NCBI RefSeq assembly: GCF_003206065.1 | Contig: NZ_PZJQ01000005.1 | Span: forward strand, 712,761 to 776,760 | Length of the DNA: 64,000 bases | Source: Salinicola halimionae | GTDB taxonomy: Bacteria; Pseudomonadota; Gammaproteobacteria; Pseudomonadales; Halomonadaceae | Direction: 5' to 3' | Shown: positions 53,384 to 62,654 of the stretch, in pieces | Layout of the letters: each line of letters opens with the position of its first letter | Numbering within the stretch: position 1 is the first letter of the stretch | The notes under the pieces: model-generated | Told to the model about the DNA's origin: nothing | Databases searched by the model: none | Seen by the model: the letters and a program-made list of their open reading frames with translations, nothing else | Translations under genes and position numbers: made by a program

Positions 53384-53756
53384 GACATTCCGTTGATGAC
53401 GGGCGGCGGGCGGAAGTGTGCAGGGTACCTGATTCTGTGACTGACGACTCAATGCGAGAGCGGCGGGTAGACCATGACGACAAGCACTGAGTCGTCGCCG
53501 AGCGAGATGAGTGACAAGTGAGCCCGAGCGGTTGCGCGAGCTAGCCTCAGGCAAGGCGAATCCAGCTGAACGGCGCAGTTGAGGGGGCTTCAATGAGCAT
53601 CGCGAAGCTGGATTCAGCATCTCGTCATTGAGTCGGCGCCGAGCGAGATGAGTGGCTAGGCGCACGGCGCGTAAGGAACGAGACATAACAGGGGGTTAGG
53701 CGAGGCCCGCGCGCGCCGTGCAACAACGCCAATCGCTCGCGCAGGCCCGACCTCTC
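53384..53756. other. Repeat-containing intergenic region before holC
   Basis: The 373-base gap contains a 25-base direct repeat at 53490-53514 and 53630-53654 (one mismatch, core CCGAGCGAGATGAGTG). It also contains an inverted repeat GAATCCAGCT (53558-53567) / AGCTGGATTC (53606-53615). No gene is visible. The repeats may be REP-like. Confidence 0.55.
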
Positions 53757-54497
53757 CTAAACGCCGCCGTCGATATCGACCAAAGCCCCCGTCGTGAACC
53801 CCGCCTCGGCCAGCCACAGAATGCCGTTGGCGATCTCTTCGGGCTCGCCGATGCGGCCCATGGGAATCACCGAGCCGGCCACATCCGGCTTGTCCGGATT
53901 GCCGCCACTGGCGTGGATGGTCGTGCGGATGACGCCGGGGCGAATGGTATTGACGCGAATTCCCTCACCGGCCACTTCCTTCGCAAGCCCCTCGGTCATG
54001 GTATCGATGGCACCCTTGGAGGCGGCGTAGTCGACATACTCCCCGGGCCCACCCAGGTGAGAGGCCGCCGAGCCGATATTGACGATGGCGCCACCCTTGC
54101 CGCCATGCTTCGTCGACATGCGCTTGACCGCTTCACGTGCGCAGATGAACGGGCCGACGACGTTGATCTTCATCATGCGGTCGATGCGCTCGAAGCTCAT
54201 CTCGTCGACGCGGCTGATCTGGTCGACGATGCCGGCGTTGTTGACCAGCACATCGACGCTTCCCAGCTCGCGGTCGACGGTCTCGAACATGGCGACGATC
54301 GCCGCTTCGTCGATGACGTCGGCCTGAATCGCAATCGCGCGGCCGCCGTCGGCTTCGATCTCGGCGACCACCTTGTCGGCGGAGGCCTTGTCACTGCGAT
54401 AGTTGACCGCCACCGCGTAGCCTTTCTGGGCGGCCATGATGGCCGTGGCAGCGCCGATTCCGCGTCCGGCACCGGTAATGATCATCACGGGTTTCAT
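53757..54497 (-). CDS. Short-chain dehydrogenase/reductase (YgfF/glucose-DH-like)
   Basis: The 246-residue SDR has ITGAGRGIGAATAIMAAQKG (residues ~7-26), NNAGIVDQISRVDEM, the Ser in NIGSAASHLGGPGEY and YAASK. The GPGEYVDYAASKGAIDTMT block is typical of the YgfF/YgfX-like SDR subgroup. AAGGATG lies before the ATG at 54497; upstream frame runs into hairpins and is rejected. The substrate is unknown. Confidence 0.88.
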   Translation of the reverse strand: MKPVMIITGAGRGIGAATAIMAAQKGYAVAVNYRSDKASADKVVAEIEADGGRAIAIQADVIDEAAIVAMFETVDRELGSVDVLVNNAGIVDQISRVDEMSFERIDRMMKINVVGPFICAREAVKRMSTKHGGKGGAIVNIGSAASHLGGPGEYVDYAASKGAIDTMTEGLAKEVAGEGIRVNTIRPGVIRTTIHASGGNPDKPDVAGSVIPMGRIGEPEEIANGILWLAEAGFTTGALVDIDGGV

Positions 54498-54519
54498 TGC
54501 ATCATCCTTTCGTGAGTGG

Positions 54520-54579
54520 GTCGTCTCGAGATTTTTCGAAAGCCTCGAGACGACGCGACCGCCGGTGGGCGGTCGCGTC
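54520..54579 (-). terminator. Two overlapping hairpins after ilvE
   Basis: One hairpin has a perfect 12-bp stem GACGCGACCGCC/GGCGGTCGCGTC with GGTG loop (54552-54579). The other has an 11-bp stem GTCGTCTCGAG/CTCGAGACGAC with a 13-base loop (54520-54554). They share three bases and are mutually exclusive at the base. The pair lies 60 bases after the ilvE stop and just before the SDR start. Confidence 0.65.
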
Positions 54580-54638
54580 TGGATCGGCATGGGATCCGGT
54601 ACTCAATTGTCCTGCCCGGTCTTCAGGGTAGGACCAAA

Positions 54639-55739
54639 TCACGCCAGTCGCATCAACCAGCCACGGGTGTCTTCGCTACGGCCGTACTGGATGTCGAGCA
54701 GACGCTTGCGCAGCTTGGCGCTGACCGCTTCGCCTTCGATCGCCGGCGTCACGATGCGATCGTTTTCGGTAACCAGCTGGCCGATCTGGGTGATGACGGC
54801 CGCGGTGCCGCAGGCGAAGACTTCGACGATCTCGCCGCTGGCCACGCCATCTCGCCATTCGTCGATGCTGATCGGCCGCTCTTCCGGCGTGAGGCCGGCA
54901 TCACGGGCCAGTTCCAGAATGGAATCGCGGGTGACACCTTCCAGAATGGTACCGGTCAGCGCCGGCGTTACCAGGCGCCCGTCACGGTAGACGAAGAACA
55001 GGTTCATGCCGCCCAGCTCTTCGATCCACTTGTTCTCCGCCGCGTCGAGAAACGCGACCTGATCGCAGCCATGGCTTTCGGCTTCGGCCTGCGCCAGCAG
55101 CGATGCAGCATAGTTGCCACCGCACTTGGCGAAACCGGTACCGCCAGGTGCGGCGCGGTTGTAATGCTGGGAGAGCCAGATCGAAACCGGCTTGCCGCCG
55201 CCCTTGAAATAGGCCGCGGCCGGCGAGGCGATCAGATAGTAGTCGACCTCGGCCGCCGGTTTGACGCCCAGGGACTTGCCGTTGCCGATCATGAACGGAC
55301 GCAGGTAGAGGCTGCACTCTTCGGCTTCGTTCTGCGGCGTCGGCACCCAGTCGGCGTCTTGCTCTACCAGTGTCTTGAGCGAGCCCAGAAAAGTCTCGTC
55401 ATCGAGTTCCGGCAAGGCTAGACGACGCGCGGACGCCCGGAAGCGGGCTGCGTTCTTCTCCGGACGGAAGGTCCAGACCGAACCGTCGGCGTGACGGTAG
55501 GCCTTGATGCCTTCGAAGATTTCCTGACCGTAATGCAGGACCGGCGATGCCGGGTCGATCAGCAGCGGCCCGTAGGGGCGAATCTCGCCGCGCTGCCAGC
55601 CACCGGTCTTGGTCCAGCGCACGTGTACCATATGATCGGTGAAGTAGCGGCCGAAGCCCGGGTTGGCAAGAATCTCGTTGCGCAGAGTGGCATCGAGCGG
55701 GGTGGATGAAAGGCGGGCTTCGAAACCTGAAGTGGACAC
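54639..55739 (-). CDS. ilvE: Branched-chain amino-acid aminotransferase
   Basis: The 366-residue fold-type IV PLP enzyme transfers the amino group in Leu/Ile/Val metabolism. The PLP Lys is in FAKCGGNYAASLLAQAEA (about K205), with LHYGQEIFEGIKAYRHADG, LYLRPFMIG, WIEELGGMNLFFVY and the ACGTAAVITQIG phosphate-binding end. This is the longer BCAT2-like class. The GTG at 55739 has AGGAG at good spacing; the open frame extends 26 codons further without support. Confidence 0.95.
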   Translation of the reverse strand: MSTSGFEARLSSTPLDATLRNEILANPGFGRYFTDHMVHVRWTKTGGWQRGEIRPYGPLLIDPASPVLHYGQEIFEGIKAYRHADGSVWTFRPEKNAARFRASARRLALPELDDETFLGSLKTLVEQDADWVPTPQNEAEECSLYLRPFMIGNGKSLGVKPAAEVDYYLIASPAAAYFKGGGKPVSIWLSQHYNRAAPGGTGFAKCGGNYAASLLAQAEAESHGCDQVAFLDAAENKWIEELGGMNLFFVYRDGRLVTPALTGTILEGVTRDSILELARDAGLTPEERPISIDEWRDGVASGEIVEVFACGTAAVITQIGQLVTENDRIVTPAIEGEAVSAKLRKRLLDIQYGRSEDTRGWLMRLA

Positions 55740-55928
55740 TGCGACTTCTCCTGACAGTCCATGATGCCTGGCGACTCGGGGAGCGCCAGACGGTCGGTGA
55801 CTTCGGTTGGGAGCCACCCGTTATAGGGGCGGGCGGCAGATGTTTTAAATTAGCATGCAAAGCGTTGGCTGCGAAGAGGGCGGCCGCCGCTCTTCACGGC
55901 CGCTCTTCACGGCCGCTTTGCACTGCGA

Positions 55929-57446
55929 TCAAGCCTCCGGCGTGACCACCAGCTCGCTTTCGCGATCCAGCAGATAACGCGTCAGCAGACCTACCGGGCG
56001 ACCGCTGGCACCTTTCTGCTTGCCGCTGTCCCAGCCGGTGCCAGCGATATCGAGATGCGCCCACGGGTACTTGTCGGCGAAGCGTGAAAGGAAGCAGGCT
56101 GCGGTGATGGCGCCCGCCGGGCGTCCGCCGATATTGGCGAGATCGGCGAAGTTGGACTCCAGCTGCTGCTGATAGTCGTCCCACAGCGGCATGTGCCAGG
56201 CGCGATCCCAGGACGCTTCGCCGGCTTCGAGCAGGTCGAGGGCGAGATCGTCATCGTTGGAGAACAGCCCGCTGGCGTGATCGCCCAGCGCGATCATGCA
56301 GGCGCCGGTCAGGGTGGCGATATCGACGACGCTGGCCGGATCGAAACGCTCGGCGTAGGTCAGGGCGTCGCACAGCACCAGACGACCTTCGGCATCGGTA
56401 TTGAGAATTTCGACCGTCAGCCCCTTGAGTGTGGTGACGATATCGCCAGGTTTGATCGCGCGGCCATCCGGCATGTTCTCGGCGCTGGCGACGATCGCCA
56501 CCACATTGAGCTTCGGCTTCAGGGCGATGAGACTCTTCATGGTGCCGAAGACGCTGGCAGCGCCGCACATGTCGAACTTCATCTCGTCCATGCCGGCACC
56601 CGCCTTGAGCGAGATCCCGCCGGTATCGAAGGTGATGCCTTTGCCGACCAGCACGTGGGGCGATTCTTCGGCGTCGTCGGCGCCTTGATACTTCATCACG
56701 ATCAGCTTGGAAGGTTCGGCGCTGCCACGGCCCACCGCCAGCAGCGAGTGAGCGCCAAGCGTTTCAAGCGCCGCTTCGTCGAGAATCTCGACGTCCAGCG
56801 ATCCGGCGGATTCCGCGGCCAGCGTCTCTGCCTGATTGGCGAGATAGGTCGGGGTGCAGATATTGCCGGGCAGATTGCCCAGGGTGCGGGCCAGATTGAC
56901 GCCGTCACCCAGCGCGGCGCCGATGCGGGCACCAGCCTTGGCGTTATCCGCCTGATTTGCATCGCCCACCAGCAGTTCGATCTTGTTGAGCTGGGGCGCT
57001 TCTGGCGGAGTCGACTTGCACTGGGTGAAGCGATAGACCGCGCGCGTCGCTGACTCCAGCGTCATCTGCGCGTTCCAGGCGATATCGCGATCTTCGACTT
57101 CGGCGTCATCGAAGGCCACGGCAGCGCTATCGACCGGCAGCTTGGCCAGCGCGGTGAAGGCGGCGTCGAGCGACTTGCGCAGCGCGCCTTCGTTGAACGT
57201 TTCACGTTTGCCCAGCCCTACCAGCAACAGTCGCTCAGCGGCGAGGCCCGGCGCAAACGGAATCAGCTGTACGTTGGCAAGCTCCGGAGAGAAATCGCCG
57301 CGTTCGACGAGCTGCGCGATCAAGCGTTCGCTGGCGTCATCCAGTTTGGCAGCGGCGGACAGCAGGTCGCCATCCTGAAACAGCGGTACCACCAGGCAGG
57401 CTGTCTCGACCTTGGCCGGATTGACGGTCAGTACGGAAAATTCCAT
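55929..57446 (-). CDS. pepA: Leucyl aminopeptidase (cytosol aminopeptidase PepA)
   Basis: The 505-residue M17 peptidase has the metal-binding core VGKGITFDTGGISLKAGAGM, KFDMCGAASVFG, and the family signature NTDAEGRLVL. It cleaves N-terminal residues as a hexamer. GGAGG precedes the ATG at 57446. It is divergent from lptF, the standard gammaproteobacterial arrangement. Confidence 0.97.
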   Translation of the reverse strand: MEFSVLTVNPAKVETACLVVPLFQDGDLLSAAAKLDDASERLIAQLVERGDFSPELANVQLIPFAPGLAAERLLLVGLGKRETFNEGALRKSLDAAFTALAKLPVDSAAVAFDDAEVEDRDIAWNAQMTLESATRAVYRFTQCKSTPPEAPQLNKIELLVGDANQADNAKAGARIGAALGDGVNLARTLGNLPGNICTPTYLANQAETLAAESAGSLDVEILDEAALETLGAHSLLAVGRGSAEPSKLIVMKYQGADDAEESPHVLVGKGITFDTGGISLKAGAGMDEMKFDMCGAASVFGTMKSLIALKPKLNVVAIVASAENMPDGRAIKPGDIVTTLKGLTVEILNTDAEGRLVLCDALTYAERFDPASVVDIATLTGACMIALGDHASGLFSNDDDLALDLLEAGEASWDRAWHMPLWDDYQQQLESNFADLANIGGRPAGAITAACFLSRFADKYPWAHLDIAGTGWDSGKQKGASGRPVGLLTRYLLDRESELVVTPEA

Positions 57447-57829
57447 GTCGCCTCCAATGAACGATTGAGCTGGCTTCACGTCACATGCCTGTCGGTAACG
57501 AGACAAGCGAGTGGTGATTCAGGATAATGGCGCCGAATAGAGTCGCGCGGCAATGACGACGGCGCCTGTACTGGATTCTCGAGGACGGCCCCGACATTGA
57601 TTGTCGGATCGACTTCGAAAGTCATGTCGACGAGCCCGACACGTTGCCGCCGACGAAGGCCCGACGATGCGCTCAGTTTACGCAAAGCCGAAGCGCGTTG
57701 CACAAGGCGCTTCGACAGCGGGTATCTTCGGCCCCAGCGACGAAGCGTTCTGGTTCGCCGAGGGGATGGCCGGCGAAGCGGACCGCGGCAGGAAGCCAAA
57801 TCAGATGTGGATGTTGCCAGGAGTTTAGA
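57447..57829. other. Divergent promoter region of pepA and lptF
   Basis: About 380 bases separate the two start codons. Several overlapping short ORFs on both strands lack ribosome sites. The promoters must lie here but no hexamer pair stands out; a CAGGAG at 57817-57822 serves lptF. Confidence 0.4.
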
Positions 57830-58909
57830 TTGATCGTATTCCGCTATTTGACACGCGAAATTCTGCTGACGATGTCGGCGGTAGCCGGCGTGCTGCTGCT
57901 GGTGATCATGGGCAGTCGTTTCATCCGCTATTTCACCGATGCGGCCCAGGGCGAGTTGCCGCTCAGCGCGCTGGGCACCCTGATGCTGTTTCATATGCCC
58001 AGCTTTCTGGAGCTGGTGCTGCCGCTGTCGTTCTTTCTCGCCATCCTGCTTGCCTACGGCCAGCTCTATCTCAATAGCGAGATTACCGTGCTGGTCGCCT
58101 GCGGTGTCAGCCCCAACCGGCTGCTGAGGGTCACCTTGCTGCCGGCAGCGCTCATCGCGGTGCTGGTCGGGCTTTGCAGCCTATGGCTGACGCCAACGGG
58201 AGCCGCGCACAACGAGCGCTTGATCGACGAGCAGAAGAGCCAGCTCGATTTTTCGCTGCTCTCGCCCGGACGCTTTCAGGATTTCGGCGATAACCGCACC
58301 GCCTATACGCAGTCGCTCAGCGATGACAACTCCCGCCTGCAGGGTGTGTTCATCAGCGAACTCCAGGGCAGCGGCGATGGCTCGCAGCAGCAGGTGGTGA
58401 CGCGAGCCGAAAGCGGCTATCAAACCACCGATCCCGATACCGGCAGCCGTTATCTGGTCCTCGAAAACGGCGAGCGATACAGCGTCGACCCCGGCACCCC
58501 GATGGCGGATCAGCTGGAGTTCGGCAGTTACGGCGTGCGTCTGGCCACCGATGAAACGACCGAACTCGACCAGGACAGCGAGTTGATGACCACAGCCGCG
58601 CTGATTGCCGATGGTGACGACGGGTCCATGGCGCAACTGCAGTGGCGCATTTCGATGCCGTTGATGATCCCCATTCTGACGCTCCTGGCGTTGCCCCTGT
58701 CACGGGTGAATCCACGCCAGGGCCGTTTCGCCAAGTTGCTGCCGGCGATCTTCCTGCATGTCAGCTATCTCAGTTTGTTGCTGGCGGCGCAGGATGCGAT
58801 CGGGCGGGGTAGTCTGCCGGCAAGTATCGGCATGTGGCCCATCCATGGGGTCTATCTGGTGCTTGGCCTGTTTCTGCTGCGCCGCGACCAGAAGCAGGGG
58901 GGCCGCTAA
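57830..58909 (+). CDS. lptF: LPS export permease LptF
   Basis: The 359-residue inner-membrane protein is one permease subunit of the LptB2FG complex that extracts LPS. It has the family pattern: IVFRYLTREILLTMSAVAGV start, three N-terminal helices, a periplasmic beta-jellyroll (~125-255) and three C-terminal helices (ISMPLMIPILTLLALPLSRV). The start is a TTG eight bases after CAGGAG, which gives the correct N-terminus; an upstream extension is not family-like. The stop overlaps lptG by one base (TAATG). Confidence 0.95.
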   Translation: MIVFRYLTREILLTMSAVAGVLLLVIMGSRFIRYFTDAAQGELPLSALGTLMLFHMPSFLELVLPLSFFLAILLAYGQLYLNSEITVLVACGVSPNRLLRVTLLPAALIAVLVGLCSLWLTPTGAAHNERLIDEQKSQLDFSLLSPGRFQDFGDNRTAYTQSLSDDNSRLQGVFISELQGSGDGSQQQVVTRAESGYQTTDPDTGSRYLVLENGERYSVDPGTPMADQLEFGSYGVRLATDETTELDQDSELMTTAALIADGDDGSMAQLQWRISMPLMIPILTLLALPLSRVNPRQGRFAKLLPAIFLHVSYLSLLLAAQDAIGRGSLPASIGMWPIHGVYLVLGLFLLRRDQKQGGR

Positions 58910-59973
58910 TGCTGATCGATCGTCTTGACCGTTACATTGCCCGCAGCGTTCTGGGGGCAATGCTCGTCGTCCAGGTCATGGTGCTGGGGCTGGATCTGGT
59001 GATCTCCTACATCAATGATCTGGGCGATGTCTCCGGCAATTACACCGCTCTAGACGTGCTGATCTATCTGATCATGCGGCTGCCATGGCGATTCTATGAA
59101 TATGCCCCGGTGGCGGTACTGATCGGCGCGCTGGTAGGGCTGGGATCGATGGCGTCCAGCAACGAGCTGACGGTGATGCGTGCCGCCGGGCGCTCGTTGA
59201 GCCGGATTCTGTTGGGCGTACTCAAACCGCTGGTGCTGGTGATTCTGATCACCATGGCGATCGGAGAGTTCGTCGGGCCGGCCACCGAGCAGAAAGCCGA
59301 GGCCTGGCGTCTGGAGCAATCCGAGGGCTCGGAGGCGGTGCTGTCGCATCGTGGTGGCTGGCAGCGTGAGGGCGACGACTTCTATCGCTTTGGTACGATT
59401 CGTGCCGACGACACGCTGATCAATGTCACCTGGTATCACTTCGACGGTCAGAAGTTGATCGATGCGACTCAGGCGGCGCGAGCGGTATGGGACGGCGACA
59501 GCTGGACGCTGGAAGATGTCGAGGTCACCCATTTCGAGGATGGCGGTACACGTGCCGAAACGCTGGCGACCGAGACCTGGGAGACGGCATTGACGCCGGC
59601 GCAGCTCAATCGACTGCTGCGGCCGCTGGATAGCCAGCCCATGACCAGTCTATGGCGCTACGCCGACTATCTGCAGGCCCAGGGACAGGAGGCGACCCAG
59701 CCGCTGCTCTACTTCTGGCAGAAGAGTCTGCTGCCGGTAACCCTGGCCGGGCTCGTACTGCTCGCCGCGTCTTTCGTGTTCGGCCCCTTGCGCAGCGTCG
59801 CCGCGGGCACGCGAATCTTCTATGGCGTGATCGTCGGGTTGACCTTCAAGTATCTGCAGGACCTGCTGGCACCGGCATCGGTACTGTTCGGCTTCTCGCC
59901 CTCGCTGGCGGTGGTGGTGCCGACCGCAGCCTGTTACCTGTTGGGTTTCTGGCTGCTGCGCCGTACCGGCTGA
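58909..59973 (+). CDS. lptG: LPS export permease LptG
   Basis: The 354-residue partner of LptF begins MLIDRLDRYIARSVLGAMLV. The characteristic SMASSNELTVMRAAGRSLSR coupling region is near residue 80, with a periplasmic domain to ~260 and a final helix block (KSLLPVTLAGLVLLAASFVF, FGPLRSVAAGTRIFYGVIVG). The ATG shares a base with the lptF stop codon. Confidence 0.96.
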   Translation: MLIDRLDRYIARSVLGAMLVVQVMVLGLDLVISYINDLGDVSGNYTALDVLIYLIMRLPWRFYEYAPVAVLIGALVGLGSMASSNELTVMRAAGRSLSRILLGVLKPLVLVILITMAIGEFVGPATEQKAEAWRLEQSEGSEAVLSHRGGWQREGDDFYRFGTIRADDTLINVTWYHFDGQKLIDATQAARAVWDGDSWTLEDVEVTHFEDGGTRAETLATETWETALTPAQLNRLLRPLDSQPMTSLWRYADYLQAQGQEATQPLLYFWQKSLLPVTLAGLVLLAASFVFGPLRSVAAGTRIFYGVIVGLTFKYLQDLLAPASVLFGFSPSLAVVVPTAACYLLGFWLLRRTG

Positions 59974-60161
59974 GAATCTGTCTACGATCTGCTGCGCGTC
60001 GGCCAAACATTGTTGAAAACACTTTCGGAATGCTCATTTAACCCCATGTAAACTCGTGCGCGAGCCCGGTCCTTTCTTCAAGTGTTGTCGCCTCGTTTGG
60101 CTCTAGCTCGCTAGATCGTAAAAAAGATTCCCACAGACATCGTTAGCAGGATGGATCACAG

Positions 60162-60190
60162 GACGCCGCGACCCGAAAGGGCGCGGCGTC
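60162..60190 (+). terminator. Hairpin terminator candidate
   Basis: The stem GACGCCGCG/CGCGGCGTC plus inner CCC/GGG with a GAAA tetraloop is exceptionally stable. It is followed by TTCGTAT, not a clean T-run. It is about 190 bases after the lptG stop. Confidence 0.5.
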
Positions 60191-60296
60191 TTCGTATCTG
60201 GGGAGCACGAGTTGGACGCCATGGGTCACTCACGATCGCCGATCGACGGCAGGCCATCTTCAGGTTTCTTTAAGACACGAGCGCTTAGTATTGGCG

Positions 60297-60342
60297 AGAT
60301 GATTATGATTACGGGTTGAAATTGCCTATGCGAATCATTTAC
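60297..60342. promoter_or_regulatory. Candidate Fur-binding region upstream of bfd
   Basis: The region contains the adjacent hexamers GATTAT-GATTAC at 60301-60312 and GCGAATCATTTAC at 60330-60342. These resemble the GATAAT and AATCATT units of Fur sites. It ends 33 bases before the bfd start, and bfd is commonly Fur-repressed. Confidence 0.5.
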
Positions 60343-60374
60343 ATTTGCTATCTCGTTAACAATGAGGCCTGCCC

Positions 60375-60578
60375 GTGTACGTCTGTCTCTGTGTAGGGGT
60401 CACCGACCGCGATATCGAAAATGCCGTTTCGGACGGCGCCAGAAGCTGGCGCGAGATCCGCGAGACGACCGGCTGTGCCGGTCAGTGCGGCAAGTGTGCC
60501 TGCACGGGCAAGAGCGTCATGCGCGAGGCGATCAGTCAGGAAATGGCGATGGATATGGATCTCGCCTACGCGGTTTGA
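60375..60578 (+). CDS. bfd: Bacterioferritin-associated ferredoxin
   Basis: The 67-residue protein has the Bfd [2Fe-2S] cysteine set CLC (residues 4-6) and CAGQCGKC in the C-terminal half. It supplies electrons to bacterioferritin to release stored iron. The start is a GTG. It lies 338 bases upstream of bfr in the same direction; Fur-like elements precede it. Confidence 0.9.
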   Translation: MYVCLCVGVTDRDIENAVSDGARSWREIRETTGCAGQCGKCACTGKSVMREAISQEMAMDMDLAYAV

Positions 60579-60916
60579 GTCCGTTTCGCTCTCCCGAATT
60601 TCTCTCGACGTCAGCGGCTTCTCCTTGATTCTGCAGCGATTCACCCGTGGCCTACATGTTGTAGCCCATGTCTCGCGGACGTTGTTCGCTAGCGCGAGTC
60701 GTTATCAGCCGCGTTTCCATCTGCCAACCGCTTGCAGATGCGATCTTGTCGTAACCCACTGTAATAGTTGTAATTTCTTTTCCTTCTGGGCGATACTGCC
60801 GCTACCGGATCGACGCCGCCAATTGTGGTAGCGTGATTCACACGGGAGTGCGTGGCCTAAGCGTGCCTCCCCATCGCCAGATACTGGTTACTCGATGCAA
60901 TGAGGAGAACACGACA
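60579..60916. other. Gap between bfd and bfr
   Basis: The 338 bases have no supported gene. The stretch TTGTCG...TGTAAT near 60750-60770 could be a promoter for bfr, but it is weak. Confidence 0.35.
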
Positions 60917-61399
60917 ATGAAAGGCGACGCCAAGGTCATTTCCTATCTCAACACCGTGCTCGGCAACGAGCTGGTCGCGATCAACCAGTATTTCCTGCAC
61001 AGCAAGATGTACAAGGACTGGGGCTTCAGCGTGCTGGCCAAGTGGGAGTACGAAGAGTCCATCGAAGAGATGCAGCACGCCGACAGGCTGATCGAACGCA
61101 TCCTGTTCCTGGAAGGCATTCCCAACCTGCAGGACCTGGGCAAGCTCAACATCGGCGAGAACTGCCAGGAGATGCTGCAGAGCGATCTCAAGATCGAGCA
61201 CAAGGCCCGCGCCGACCTGCAGGAAGCGATTCCCTACTGTGAGTCCGTCCGTGACTACGTCAGCCGCGATCTGTTCATCAAGATCCTCGACGACGAAGAA
61301 GAGCACATCGACAAGCTCGAAGCGGAGCTGGGCCTGATCGACAAGGTCGGCATCCAGAACTATCTGCAGAAGCACATGTTCACGACAGAAAAAGAGTAA
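60917..61399 (+). CDS. bfr: Bacterioferritin
   Basis: The 160-residue protein forms a 24-subunit heme-containing iron-storage cage. Ferroxidase residues E18, E51, H54, E94, E127 and H130 are all present and M52 is the heme ligand. GAGGAG precedes the ATG at 60917; an upstream in-frame extension is not family-like. A terminator follows 57 bases after the stop. Confidence 0.97.
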   Translation: MKGDAKVISYLNTVLGNELVAINQYFLHSKMYKDWGFSVLAKWEYEESIEEMQHADRLIERILFLEGIPNLQDLGKLNIGENCQEMLQSDLKIEHKARADLQEAIPYCESVRDYVSRDLFIKILDDEEEHIDKLEAELGLIDKVGIQNYLQKHMFTTEKE

Positions 61400-61455
61400 T
61401 CCTCTAGATTCCATCTAGCGGTCGGCGACTGCGCAACCGCTCTTGCCGTCAATGA

Positions 61456-61477
61456 AAAGCCCCGATATCGGGGCTTT
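61456..61477 (+). terminator. Rho-independent terminator after bfr
   Basis: Perfect inverted repeat AAAGCCCCGA/TCGGGGCTTT around a central TA. The stem ends in CTTTC. It also can serve the converging purK transcript. Confidence 0.85.
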
Positions 61478-61560
61478 CAATTATCCGCGGCTACATTTTG
61501 AATTCTTGAAGTCTCGCAGTCTTGACGCCTCGAATTCGTGATCGTATTGAAGTCCCTAAC

Positions 61561-62652
61561 TTAGCCCAGATCGTTCTTGAGCAGCAGTTCGACCGCATCA
61601 ATGCGCGCCTTCAGCGTTTCGTCATCGGCGGCCAGCACGGTGATATGGCCGATCTTGCGGCCGGGGCGGGGCGCCTTGCCGTAGTCGTGCCAGCGCGTTC
61701 CGGGCAGCGCGAGCACGGCATCGCGTTCCGGGAAGGCACCAATCACGTTGAGCATCGCGCACGGTGCCAGACGCTCGGTCTCGCCCAGCGGCAGCCCGGC
61801 GATCGCCCGCACGTGATTCTCGAACTGGCTGGTCACCGCGCCCTCGATGCTCCAGTGGCCGGAGTTATGAACCCGTGGAGCGATCTCGTTGGCGAGCAGG
61901 CCGGCGGCGGTGACGAAGAATTCGAACGCCATCACCCCGACGTAGTCGAGCTCGTTCATCACCCGGCTGGCGTAATCTTCCGCCTGCGCCTGCAGCGGGT
62001 GAGACACCTGCGGCACCGAGCAGTGCAGAATGCCCTGGCGATGCTCGTTGCGCACCACCGGCCAATGGCGGATTTCTCCGTCACGGCTGCGCACGGCAAT
62101 CACCGAGATTTCGTGGTCGAAGTCGATGAAGCCTTCGAGAATCAGCGGCACGCTGCCCAGTTCCTCGAACGTGCCAGCGACGTCCTCGGGCTCGCGCAGC
62201 ACTTTCTGGCCCTTGCCGTCATAGCCCATGGTGCGCGTCTTGATCACCACCGGCAGGCCGATTTCGCTCACCGCGGTATCGATATCCGTCTGGCTGTCGA
62301 TTCTGGCGATCGGCGGCACGTCGATATCCAGCGAGCGGAACAGCGACTTCTCGACCCAGCGGTCCCGGGCCGTGGCGAGCGCCTGCGCCGGCGGATAAGC
62401 CGGGCGCTGTTGGGCCAGGCGTTCGACCGCTTCGGTCGGCACGTTCTCGAATTCGAAGGTGATCGCGTCGCAGGTCGCGGTCAGCGTGTTCAGCGCCTCC
62501 GGATCCTGCCAGTCGGCCTGCAGGTGCTGGCCGTGAGCGGCGGCACATGGCTCGCTGCCCGGATCGAGGAAGGTGAAGCGCAGGTCCAGCGGTGCGCCTG
62601 CCTGGGCGAGCATGCGGCCGAGCTGGCCGCCACCGACGATTCCGATTCGCAT
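61561..62652 (-). CDS. purK: N5-carboxyaminoimidazole ribonucleotide synthase
   Basis: The 363-residue ATP-grasp enzyme makes N5-CAIR from AIR, bicarbonate and ATP in purine synthesis. N-terminal IGIVGGGQLGRMLAQAGAPL, the ATP-grasp motifs TRTMGYDGKGQKVL and FEFFVTAAGLLANEIAPRVH are clear. The ATG at 62652 lies two bases after the purE stop; a GTG at 62658 is possible. AGGAG is just upstream. Confidence 0.96.
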   Translation of the reverse strand: MRIGIVGGGQLGRMLAQAGAPLDLRFTFLDPGSEPCAAAHGQHLQADWQDPEALNTLTATCDAITFEFENVPTEAVERLAQQRPAYPPAQALATARDRWVEKSLFRSLDIDVPPIARIDSQTDIDTAVSEIGLPVVIKTRTMGYDGKGQKVLREPEDVAGTFEELGSVPLILEGFIDFDHEISVIAVRSRDGEIRHWPVVRNEHRQGILHCSVPQVSHPLQAQAEDYASRVMNELDYVGVMAFEFFVTAAGLLANEIAPRVHNSGHWSIEGAVTSQFENHVRAIAGLPLGETERLAPCAMLNVIGAFPERDAVLALPGTRWHDYGKAPRPGRKIGHITVLAADDETLKARIDAVELLLKNDLG

Positions 62653-62654
62653 GG

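Larger units (their letters stand above)
59974..60374. other. Intergenic region with strong hairpin and Fur-like elements
   Basis: This 400-base gap between lptG and bfd holds, at 60162-60190, a perfect 9-bp stem (GACGCCGCG/CGCGGCGTC) around an inner CCC-GAAA-GGG, a possible terminator of lptFG or of a small RNA. The 60297-60342 segment is AT-rich with Fur-like hexamers. No protein gene is supported. Confidence 0.5.
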
